This document shows positions 1-10,243 of a DNA stretch of 64,000 bases, in pieces. The notes under the pieces are model-generated. The model saw nothing but the letters and a program-made list of their open reading frames with translations. It did no database searches and was not told the origin of the DNA. A program made the position numbers and the translations under genes. Source of the DNA: Lates calcarifer (Eukaryota > Chordata > Actinopteri > Centropomidae); contig NC_066849.1 of NCBI RefSeq assembly GCF_001640805.2, forward strand, positions 26,989,778 to 27,053,777, written 5' to 3'. Every line of letters begins with the position of its first letter. Positions within the stretch are counted from its first letter, which is position 1.

Positions 1-3000
1 TAAGGCTGGAACGACATCCTCGTCAAACCCTGGAAACATTCACACACCACGACTCAAGTTCAGTCACACTTTGTTCAGTCCAACACTCACCCCCCCCCCC
101 CAGGGTTTCCTTCAAACTACACATCAAATGATTCTTCAGTTACAGGCCTCCCCTCGAGGCGTCAATGAGACTGGATGGACGGACAGACCCTCAGGACTCA
201 GCTGTTCCAGGGGCAGAATCGGTGGAGAAGCAGAAATGACGACGACAGACAAGGGAAAGTGTTTTGGAAGAATCAAAACCAAACAGCACTGAAGCTGCTC
301 AGGAGGCTCGTGGTGCCTCAGCACAGCTCTCAGGAGCGTTTCCTTAAATTTCTAAAAATGATGAAAGCTTTGTTTTCCTCTAAAAGCTAAACACTCAGCG
401 TCTTGTCGTGTTATCATCAAGGTCCCAGCTGAAGGAGGAACTGTGGACGTGGCTGAGAAATGTGAATGTAAACCCCTGCGCTCGCTCACCAGTCTGCTGG
501 CCACTCTGTTGATCATGATCCTCTCTGGCAGGTCCATGGTGTTGGCGATGGTCAGCACCACCAGGCGGGCGTGACGCCGCGTCGGCCAGTCGAACAGGTT
601 GTACATCACGTTCTGCTTCCTCGTCCACAACAGGTCCAACTACAGAGGCCACAAACACAACACCACAACACTACTTCTTATCCTATAAGAGACCGGACGG
701 ATTTCGGGAGGTGCCTGAAAGTACGAGAGTCTTTACCTCGTCCACCAGCAGCACTGTGCTCTCCTTCCTGGGTGCAGCGTTGCTGAACCTCTTCTCCAGC
801 AGAGCAGCTGCGTGGTCGGCCGTGGCCTTCTGACCCGTCAGCTTCTGCAGAGACCAGACAGAGAGATCGGTCACATCTCAGAGACCTCCTGACCTGCAGA
901 CCCTGACAGCGTGTCGCCGTCTGATGACCAAACACTCCAGATCCAGGATACCCTGGGTCGTGATCCTGCAGTTAGCCCAGCAGCTAGGAGCAGCTAGGAG
1001 AGGCCGACCCGGGTCACTGGGCCTGGATCTCTCTCCTCCACAGACTTGGTGGAGGTTTTTCTACAAACGTTAACACTCGAGACTCCGTCTTCATGTTCAG
1101 CGTCTAATTTAATATTCAAAATAACTTTTATTTCCTCATCTGAAACCTAAAGAAACAGACTTCGGTGAAACATGGAACAAGCTCCACGACGTCTCGGTCT
1201 CTCCTCACCTGCAGGATCTGGACATAGGCCTGATGAGGATCCGTCATCTTCATCCCGTTGATCTCGATGAAGTGGAACGGAGGGATCTCGTCCACGTCGG
1301 CCGCGTGCTGCAGACACCGCATCACCTCGTGGACCGTGGCCGTCTTCCCCGTGCCCGGCACCCCGGAGATATACATGCACCTGAAACACAGCAGCAGCAG
1401 CACACGGGCCGAGTCAAGACCGAGTCACCGACTGGCTGTGAACCAGCAGACTAGGATGAGTTCTGATCGTGGTCTCACCCTCCGGTGCCGTCGATGATCT
1501 TACTCTCCACGAAACTGTAGATGTCCTGAAACTCCTGCTCCCTGCAGGGAAGAGACTCGGGCACCGAGGACACGTGCAGCCTGATGGGACGGACACACAC
1601 ACACACACCAGCTGTCTGTTCAGATGCTTTGCTTAAAAACACTCCTGGTCCTGGTTTTCACAGGTCAGTGCTCTCACCTGGTTCTGGCCTCCTCCAGGAC
1701 GTTAGCGGGCTGTCGGGCCGGCAGCGACCTGCTGGGGATGCTGGGAGTGGCGTGTCGGGGGGTCCGCGGCGTGCCGGGAGCGACCTGTTCACACAGAGAG
1801 GAAACAGGAAGTGAGATCTCAGAGACGACAGGTGCGCTCCACCTGAGAAACGCATCAGTCTGGACCTTCACCTTCTTGTTGGGGGTTTTTCGCGGCGTCC
1901 TGGTGGACGAGCGGCTCTTCTGTTTGGAACGAGGAGTGCGAGATCCCGCTGCCGCGTGTCGGCTCTTCTTCATCACCACTTCATCGTCGCTGTCCAGCCC
2001 TGCCTCCGCCTCCTCCTCCTCCTCCTCACTGCTGCTCTGCAGCTCCTTCTTCGATGGGACGAACTCGTCCTCGTCCTCTCGGTCAGAGTCCAGGTCCTGA
2101 CGGCTCTCCAGAAGATTCCTGAACAAACACACAGGCTTTTCTACATGAGCTAATTTATACAGTTTTAACTGTTTTCATCTGATGAAACATTTAATCAATG
2201 CTCATTAACCAGAGGATTATTTTTACATTTAGTTTATAACAAAAAACCAAACATTAAAATATTAATCAAATGTCAAAACTGTTGTTGATTAACTTCTGTC
2301 AATAAACTGAATGATTATAACTATATATCTCTACCAGACTCCATTGACAAAAACAGGGATTTAACCAGGAGCTGCTGGAATACCACTGCCTCCATCTGTT
2401 AGTGTGTCTGTGTTACTGTGTGGTACTTTTACTTAACTAAAGTATCTGATTACTTCCTCCACCACTGAAAGTCACACAGTAACACAGACACACTAACAGA
2501 TGGAGGCAGTGGTATTCCAGCAGCTCCTGGTTAAATCCCTGTTTTTCTCTATGGAGTCTGGTATTGATATAAAGTGACTGAACTTCAACTAAAACCTGAA
2601 CTAAAGTTTTCCCAAAGAGAATGACTGAGGTGTCATTCTGTGAGAAAGCAGCAGGTAAACGATGACCCAGAGGTCAGAGGTCAGCGCTCCTCTCCGTCTC
2701 CGCACTCACAGCTGTTTCCTGATGCGAGACGACACCAGCTGGGCCGACTTCCTCTTGGAGCTCCTCGGCGTGGCGGCGGCCGGCAGCATCGGGGAGCTTT
2801 CGTTGTCCACCTCAGCTCTGTTGACGTCACAGAATTGAAAGATTATCAACCACGTGTGCAGATGAAACTAATAACTTTTTATGTGGTTAGTGTATTAGTG
2901 TATTGGCTGTGTGTTTGTGCGTTGATGTGACAGTGTCATACTCACAGCACCCCCAGAGCTGGTTCCCTCAGGGTTTTCGATTCCTTCTTTCGAGACGGAG

Positions 3001-5878
3001 TGGTCACTCTGAGGACAAACAGGACGAGACGGGAGAAAGAAACCTGTTTACTCGCTGTCGTTCAACAATGAAAGACACGTCGTTCACCCAGTCACAGTCT
3101 ACGTGTGCTGGAACCTCTGCACCTCTTCACCCTGATGTGCACACTCACACCACAACACAACACACAAGTGAATTCATTACATGCGTTTTGTTTTGCCTTT
3201 TCTGAAACACCACTGTGTTGTGCTGTGGGACTCAAACTCCCAGCATCCTCTGAGCCGCTGAGAGGGAACATGAAGGAGAGAGGAGACAAGTTCTCTCAGA
3301 CTGTCTGACAACATGATGATAGGATTCCTACAGAGACAGAGCTGTTTATTAAAGAGGAAGAACCAGAAACATCTCTATATATCTCTACCAGACTCCATTG
3401 ACAAAAACAGGGATTTTACCCAGCAGAACTGGAATACCACTGCCTCCATCTGTTAGTGTGTTTGTGTTACTGTCTGGTACTTTTACTTATATAAAGTATC
3501 TGATTACTTCTTCCACCACTGAAAGTCACACAGTAACACAGACACACTAACAGATGGAGGCAGTGGTATTCCAGCAGCTCCTGGTTAAATCCCTGTTTTT
3601 CTCAATGGAGTCTGGTATAGTGAAGCATCTCAATTTCAAGTTTCCTGTTGATGTGCTGCTCAGGAGAGGCAAAGAAATCAGAGTCATTAAAACCAGGCAG
3701 CGGTTTAACCTGAGTCTAACATCACAGTGACTGCAGTGACTCACTGCTGCCCGCTGGTGGCACTCTTTCTCCTCGGGGTGGCATTTCTTCTCCTCGGTGT
3801 TTTCACCGAGCCGCTTGGTAACTCTGCCTCCATCACGTCGCCCTGCTGAGGACTGACAGAGGCACCGAGGTGTCTGTGCTTTAAACACAGTCTAAATAAA
3901 CACCGTAAAACAATTCATCTCTCGTTTTAAACCAGTTTCTCTCTGATTTCCATCATTTTAAAACCATAGAAACCAGTTCACCTCTGGGAAACATCATCTT
4001 AAAACCAACTGAGAACAGTTCGTCTCCAGTTTAAACCAGATGAAACCTGTTTGTTTCTGTGTGTTGATGAAAGCAGACTGACTCAGGGTCAGTACTTCAC
4101 CCTGCGTGAGAGTCGACTCTGACCTGCTGGACTCGTCTCGACTCTCGGTCTCTGAGGGAGACAGTTTGTTGAGGAGGACGGTGGAGGGCTTCAGGCAGAC
4201 AGAGCCCTTCCTGAGGGGGGTGAGGCTGTGGGTGAGGGGCAGGGCCCGAGGAGGAGACGACGACAGCCTCTGAGCCAACGCCACGTCCGACTCCAGCTCC
4301 TGGTCCAGCAGCTGGCTCAGGATGTCCTCTCGGGTCATCTTCTCTGGACCTGACGGGACGAGGAAACAAACACACACCTGAGTCGACTGTGGATCAGTGA
4401 AAACACCTCCTGTGTGTTTTTAAACACTCACTGCTCAGCTCCAGCTTCTTGCGGACTCCGGGCGTCCTGGCCGAGGCGTTCCTCCTCTTGGCGCTCAGAC
4501 ATTTTGAGGCCGACAGTTTGGTGGCAGAGTGCAGGGACTCGGCCTCGGCGGCGGCGGCGGTAGCAACCTTCCCCGCGCTCATCGTGGCCCTGCTGTACCT
4601 CACTTCCCCTGAGGAGGCTTTGCGCAGGATGGCGGGGTCCGGCGTGGGCAGGGCGCGCCGAGAGGGGCCACGAGACGCCGGAGCTGCCGCGGGCGGGGAG
4701 CAGGGGGGCGAGGGAGGGAGGGAGGGTTTGGGACGGGGAGGAGGGGAGGAAGCCGGAGCCGGTTCAGCGGAGGCAGAGTCCACCACGGCAGAGTCCACCA
4801 CCCTGAAGGTCTTGGAGTCCCAGGACAGCTTCACATACAGAGTGTCTTTATCGTCAGAGTCCGGGAACGCGGCCGCTCCGTCCAGGTGCCTCACCTGTGA
4901 GAGAAAACAGACGGAGTTAAAGGGCCAGTTCAGACAAAACACAAGAAAGCTGCTCTGTCCTGAACCAGGACCACAGCTGCAGAGGGACAGTCCTGGTTTC
5001 AGACAGATGTTACTGTGTGGGTGGTAGAAGTTTGACAGAGTGCGGTCAGATCCGTCTGCACCCCGAGAGGACCAACAATCACCTGCACAGGTCTGAGGAT
5101 GGACTCGGCGTTGACCTCGTCGTCACAGCTGCGACCCTGATAGTAGAAGATCTCCTGCGGGTGAGGCTCTCTGCCCAGCAGCTTCAGTTTGCTCGGAGGC
5201 ACTTCAGACACGCGGACGAACCACTGAACCACCGCCTTCTTCTGCTTCCCGCTCTCTGACACACAGCAGGAGGAAAGACACGTGAGAGACGTGAACCTGA
5301 ACTCATCATGACCAACGGTTGTAGTTGATCCCAGTGGGAAGGCTTTGTCTTCAAACTGTGTCTTTATTCTCTCCTCTACCTTTCCCTGTCTGCACACATA
5401 TATGATGAGAATAAAGGTCTGGAATGATGCAGTATTTTAACCGCTAACTGCACACTCTGTACAGGTGCAGTCTTCCACAAACTCGGCTACTTCCGGCTCC
5501 TCCTCCGGGACTCACCGTCACCGAACAGCCGGATGACTCTGGCCACGTACGGGTTGTCTTCATCCTCCCCCTCGATGAGGATGTGTTGGCCGGTGGAGAT
5601 GACGGTGGTCCTCGGGAGACCCTCCACACTGATGGACAGAGAGCTGAGACACAGACCGAGAAATGACTCAGCGCCGCTTTGATTCATGTCACAATAAAAG
5701 CGCAGAGAAGTTGATTTGTCCAAAATAAAAGCATGAAATGTGATGAACAGTCAAAGCTGTGGAGACAGAAGAGTCGTCCTCACCTGTATTCACAGGTTTT
5801 TAACTTCCTGTTGAAACTTAAAGGCTCTCCACGCCACTTGTAGACTCTCCTGACTCTCAGTCTGGTGAAATACTTCAT
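1..5878 (-). CDS. orc1: Origin recognition complex subunit 1, 3' end outside window
   Basis: Largest ORC subunit, an AAA+ ATPase that helps load MCM at replication origins in the nucleus. Exons in reading order, from splice consensus and phase: 5784-5878 (ATG at 5878, protein starts [15 protein letters not shown]), 5516-5628, 5083-5255, 4432-4894, about 4095-4349, 3745-3842, 2946-3008, 2710-2817, 1872-2118, 1678-1784, 1479-1580, 1209-1380, 737-844, 490-639 and 1-29 (partial, [10 protein letters not shown]). Order is BAH domain, long basic/acidic disordered region, AAA+ core. The exon 5 donor is uncertain: GAA|GTACTG keeps the exon 6 frame that gives [19 protein letters not shown]. The C-terminal lid and winged helix lie beyond the left edge. 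The match to vertebrate ORC1 is unambiguous, with long stretches such as [11 protein letters not shown] and [11 protein letters not shown]. This is the only copy in the window that continues past exon 5, so it is the likely functional gene. Confidence 0.96.
490..1580 (-). CDS. orc1: orc1 AAA+ ATPase core exons
   Basis: Four exons (1479-1580, 1209-1380, 737-844, 490-639) encode the nucleotide-binding half of ORC1. Walker A is GVPGTGKT in the exon at 1209-1380, preceded by CMYIS. Walker B is VLLVDELD, split by the intron between 844-737 and 639-490. A sensor-1 type stretch ([13 protein letters not shown]) follows. The linker into the domain is [13 protein letters not shown]. All junctions carry GT/AG and agree in phase. 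Introns at 30-489, 640-736, 845-1208 and 1381-1478 show no other gene. Part of the orc1 entry; listed separately because this region is absent from the two downstream orc1 copies. Confidence 0.95.
2332..2563. repeat. Foldback MITE-like inverted repeat in orc1 intron
   Basis: A segment of about 232 bp starts TACCAGACTCCAT and ends ATGGAGTCTGGTA. Arms of about 100 bp are near-perfect inverted repeats around a short loop near 2430-2460. The orc1 intron 2119-2709 holds nothing else recognised. TA at both edges fits a TA-target DNA transposon without a transposase. A second copy lies at 3386-3617. Confidence 0.85.
3386..3617. repeat. Second foldback MITE-like inverted repeat
   Basis: Same family as 2332-2563, with the same termini and about the same length. 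It has small differences (for example TTTTACCCAGCAGAACTGG in the left arm). It lies in the orc1 intron 3009-3744, which otherwise shows no feature. The orientation is the same as the first copy. Confidence 0.85.
5083..5878 (-). CDS. orc1: orc1 BAH-domain exons 1-3
   Basis: Exons 5784-5878, 5516-5628 and 5083-5255 total 381 nt (127 codons) and end in phase 0. They encode the bromo-adjacent homology domain, which in ORC1 family members reads H4K20me2 nucleosomes. Recognisable segments are [31 protein letters not shown] and [18 protein letters not shown]. This portion, with its promoter, is the part copied at 23102-23897 and 42370-43165 with almost no change. Part of the orc1 entry. Confidence 0.93.
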
Positions 5879-6116
5879 CCTGTTTCTTCTCTGTCAGATT
5901 CAACTCAGGAGAAGAAACACTGAAACACAGACTCTGGTCCCGGACTGAAGCCGATCTGCGCCGTTTATCTGCCTCGATTCAGAACCAGGATCGTGAAGGA
6001 CGAAGACGTTACAGAGACACCGAGGACACCGAGAGAAGCCGTCTGCATTTCCCGCGAAAATTACGTCACTTCCGCCGCGTCACCAGCGTGTCGGAGACTT
6101 TAGCGCCACCTGCTGC
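5879..6116 (-). promoter_or_regulatory. orc1: orc1 promoter with E2F, CRE-like and ETS-like sites
   Basis: Directly upstream of the orc1 ATG. A palindromic E2F site TTTCCCGCGAAA lies at 6048-6059. Next to it are a CRE-like TACGTCAC (6062-6069) and an ETS-like CACTTCCG. ORC1 is a known E2F target, so the match is expected. A CTCF-like motif (minus strand, CAGCAGGTGGCGCTA) ends the region at about 6101-6116. No TATA box was seen. Confidence 0.75.
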
Positions 6117-7120
6117 TTCGGAGGGAAAATACCTCCTTAATATCTGTTGATTCCTGTCAAATCTCTGAGAGTAAATCCTCCATATTGACTGTATAACTGT
6201 GCTGTTCTAACACACGTTCTACCTGGTGGATACAGACAGTTTCTACATCAGGCTGATATATAACACAGGTGATACAGGAGGAATGAAACAGTCCAGGTGA
6301 GCAGTCTGTCCTGGATCAGGAAGATACAACACAACAGCTCAGGTATCTGAATCAGCAGCTGCTTCATTTCAACACTTTGAACCTGGAGCAACAAAACTCA
6401 GGTGAAAAGACTGAAACCATGTTTTCATGTTACAGCACAGAAACATTCAGTGTTGTTCTTTCCTGAACTCAAACCAGCACTGACCTCTGATCAGCTTCTC
6501 TCTACATGCATGGTTCATACTGACCCTGTGCTGCCTTCAGGTGACTGTAGGAAATATCTCAACTACAACCTGGAAACGTTTTCAGCAGCTGAAGTTTCAA
6601 ACAAAGTGTTTCTGACTGTGAGATCAAATCAAATCTGTCAGTCTCAGATATGAAATCTACACTTTATTTTTAACATCATGTCACATCCAACGTCAGTGAA
6701 CAAAGAAGCAGAGTGTTGATGACAGAAGTACAGAGCTGCAGACCATTTCAATGACTGTGTCACTGTCATTTCCTCACTAAAACCTCTCTGCAGTGTCCTC
6801 TGACTGTGATGATGGATGAATGGAGAAATACTAAAAAACAGAGGAACAATCTTTTCTTTTTTTCATAGGAACAGTGTGAGTAAATGTAAATGAATCATTA
6901 TTCTGCTGTAAAAACACCAGAACTAAAGACGAGTCAAAGAGAAAAACTGTGGAAGAGAATGACTTGATTTGTGTAACACTGCTGAAGCCTCAGATTAACT
7001 TCAGCTCAACGTTATCAAGTTGAAGTCCAGACACACTGATGCTGCTCTGTCAGATCCAGAGGAACACACAGGGATGATGGTGGACTGGACTCTGTGTCTG
7101 ACAGTGGAGCTGTTCTCAGA
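6117..7120. other. Intergenic spacer between orc1 promoter and NLR 3' end
   Basis: No gene-like reading frame. It lies between the orc1 promoter and the decayed SPRY remnant of the first NLR and probably includes NLR 3' untranslated sequence. It recurs at about 24136-25141 and 43404-44712. The third copy differs by an extra segment of about 300 bp near 44226-44536. Confidence 0.6.
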
Positions 7121-7313
7121 TCAGTTCAGACTGCAGCACTGAGAGTCATCTCCACTTCTTCTGATTCCTCTGTCAGTCACTGCTGGATGAAGCTCTCCTC
7201 TCCACTCTACCTCCCAGTAACATGGTCCAGTCAGAGCCTCTCTACACACAAGCTGCTGCTGCTGCTGCTTCAACATCTGGATCATCAGGACACAGCTCAT
7301 CCTCACTTCCAGC
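7121..7313 (-). pseudogene. Decayed B30.2 (PRY-SPRY) remnant, copy 1
   Basis: Behind an AG acceptor (ctctctgcag) a short frame carries CREALTGPCYWEVEWRGEL and TDRGIRRSGDD. This is the conserved SPRY core that ends many fish NLRs and TRIMs. The PRY half is missing, a CAG run replaces part of it, and the frame stops after CCSLN. The SPRY core frame also does not agree with the phase of the LRR exons (the spliced frame would stop after SWK). The receptor probably no longer has a B30.2 domain. Confidence 0.7.
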
Positions 7314-7590
7314 TGCAGAGAGAGAGAGACAGAGCAGAGAGGAGGTCAATCAGTGTTTACAGAGACTCTTCATCAGCTTCTGGCTGATCTGATTGGCTGA
7401 CTGTTCTCTGTCTCTCTGTCTTTCTGTCCAATCCTGAAGCCTGTCACCATTCTCCTCTCACAGCTTCACTGAGGAAAGCAGCCACTGAGAAGGTCCCAGC
7501 TTTACAGGAAACACTGGATCTTTGCTCTGATACTAACTGTGTTTAGGACAATACTGATGGAAGCAGCATGGACTGACTCCAACTACTGAC

Positions 7591-10201
7591 CTCAGAGTCT
7601 TCAGTCTACAGTCTGGACTCTGCACAAGATCACACAGCTCCTTCACTCCTGAATCCTGCAGCTTGTTGTTGTCGCTCAGGTCCAGGTCTCTCAGATGGGA
7701 GGGGTTGGACTTCAGAGCTGAGGCCAGAGAAGAACAGCTGATCTCTGACAAACTGCAGCCCCTCAACCTGAATAAAGAATAAAAGATGTAGATCAAATCA
7801 TTGATAATCAGATCTGTCCTAATCAATGATCTTTGTATAATAATAATAATAATATCTTTCAAATCACCTGAGGAACTTTACAAAACCAGATTGTCAGTTA
7901 ATGGAGTGAAACATGTCAAACCAACAGTGAGCTCCTTTAAACTTTTCCTCCTTCACACATTTAACAAGTAAATTCAACTGGATGAAAAAATACAACAATT
8001 TTCACACTTGTGTTAAAGATCAAAACACACACACACAATTTGATCAAACAGACATTCATCCTGACAGGTCACTGAAATCAACTGAAAAATCTAATATTGT
8101 CCAAATATCAGCTGTGAGGATCTTCTGTCTGTTGTTGTGATAAAAATTGTCTTTGACCAACGACCACTGGACATTTTCTACAGTGTATTTAGAAAACATT
8201 AGTCCTCTGACTGGGAGAAATACCAGTGTGTGAGTTGTGAAGGTTTGATTGAAGTGAACAGACATTATTGATGACAACTGACTGAAATGAACTGAACCTG
8301 AAGGAATAATTCTCAGTGTGAGATCAGAACAACTGACAATATGGAACAACCACTATTTAACATGTCATTCATTCTAAATGAATGGATTCAAGTTCTGTGT
8401 GAAGATAAATGAGCTTCAGTTGTGGATTAAAGATAGAAGATCTCCAACAGTAACAGACAGTGAACTGACCTCAGAGTCTCCAGTCTACAGTCTGGACTCT
8501 GCAGAAAACCACACAGATCCTTCACTCCTGAATCCTGCAGCTTGTTGTTACTCAGGTCCAGATGTCTCAGATGGGAGGGGTTGGACTTCAGAGCTGAGAC
8601 CAGAGAAGAACAGCTGATCTCTGACAACCTGCAGTTCTTCAACCTGAATAAAGAATAAAAGATATAGATCAAACCATTGATAATCAGATCTGTCCTAATC
8701 AATGAATAATAATAATATTAACAACAACAATATTAATAATAATATGATTATCATCATTTGTATTAATAATAATAGATCTGTCTGTTGTGATAAAAATTGT
8801 CTTTGACCAACGACCACTGGACATTTTCTACAGTGTATTTAGAAAACATTAGTCCTCTGACTGGGAGAAATACCAGTGTGTGAGTTGTGAAGGTTTGATT
8901 GAAGTGAACAGACATTATTCATGACAACTGACTGAAATGAACTGAACCTGAAGGAATAATTCTCAGTGTGAGATCAGAACAACTGACTGTGGAACAACCT
9001 GTCAGGAACCACCCTCAAAATGATTTTGGTTTCTGGGTTTTTGGTTTGAAGTTGTTTATCTAGTATTTCTAGTGTTTTTTGTTCCTGTTTGAATTTTGCT
9101 TTTTTTTTTTTTTTTTTGCTTTTGCTGGTTTCTGTTTTTTTTTATTTTGGCATCCGTTCCCCTTCTGTTCCTGAAGCATGTACTACAAGCAAGTTCAACA
9201 TACCCAGGATATCTTTTTGTTATCTGATTTTCTTCAACCTAACAACCACAGTGTCACTCAGCAGTCATACCACGGCGGTTTTCAACTTGTTAAGTCAAGC
9301 CAGGGTTTCTTGATCCAGCAATGAGCATGTTCATGTTCCAAGATGCAGAGTTGTTAATTATAAGTAACATTATCAGAACCATGAGTAAAGTACTTAATAC
9401 AATATGGGAAGAAATGCTTAAATCTGCAGGTAAATTTGGTAATAGCAATGTCCCAAACTCATAGGACGAGGTGTAAATAATATGATCACATGACTAGAAC
9501 AGAAAAGAAATGTTAGAAATAATTTCCAGCTATTCAAATCAGACTGAGAACATAGGGTAAATAAGGACAGAAATTATTATTAAGTTTCTAAACTTTATTT
9601 ATGCCATTTCTTCTGATGATGAATAAAATGTCATGGACATGTGATGCAGATTTTTTAAAGGTAATGTTAGACTGTTTCTGCTGCCAGAGCAGAAAGGAGA
9701 GGAGACAAGTAGTTAAATGTCTGAAGAGGTCAAACTGACTGAAATGTTCATAATCATGAAACATATTTAACAGCGTGTGGATCATTCTTTTGCAGCTCCA
9801 GAGTCTCCTTTGTTATCCTGTGCTGCAGTGATTTATTTCTATTTAACATGTCATTCATTCTAAATGAATGGATTCAAGTTCTGTGTGAAGATAAATGAGG
9901 TTCAGTTGTGGATTAAAGATATAAGATCTCCAACAGTAACAGACAGTGAACTGACCCCAGAGTCTCCAGTCTACAGTCTGGACTCTGCAGAAAACCACAC
10001 AGATCCTTCACTCCTGAATCCTGCAGGTTGTTGTAGCTCAGGTCCAGATCTCTCAGATGGGAGGGGTTGGACTTCAGAGCTGAGACCAGAGAAGAACAGC
10101 TGATCTCTGACAAACTGCAGAACCACAACCTGAATAAAGAGTAAAAGATGTAGATCAAATCATTGATAATCAGATCTGTCCTAATCAATGATCTTTGTAT
10201 G

Positions 10202-10243
<42 letters not shown>

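Noticed and set aside
4449..5027. 192-codon plus-strand open frame across orc1 exon 4
   Set aside because: Antisense shadow of a GC-rich, proline/serine-rich exon. The minus strand has ORC1 homology and splice sites.
8056..8349. 97-codon frame repeated at 10445 and 27123
   Set aside because: Considered as a small gene because it is nearly identical in several places. It travels with the LRR intron, is broken in unit 3 (46380) and has no start context or domain.
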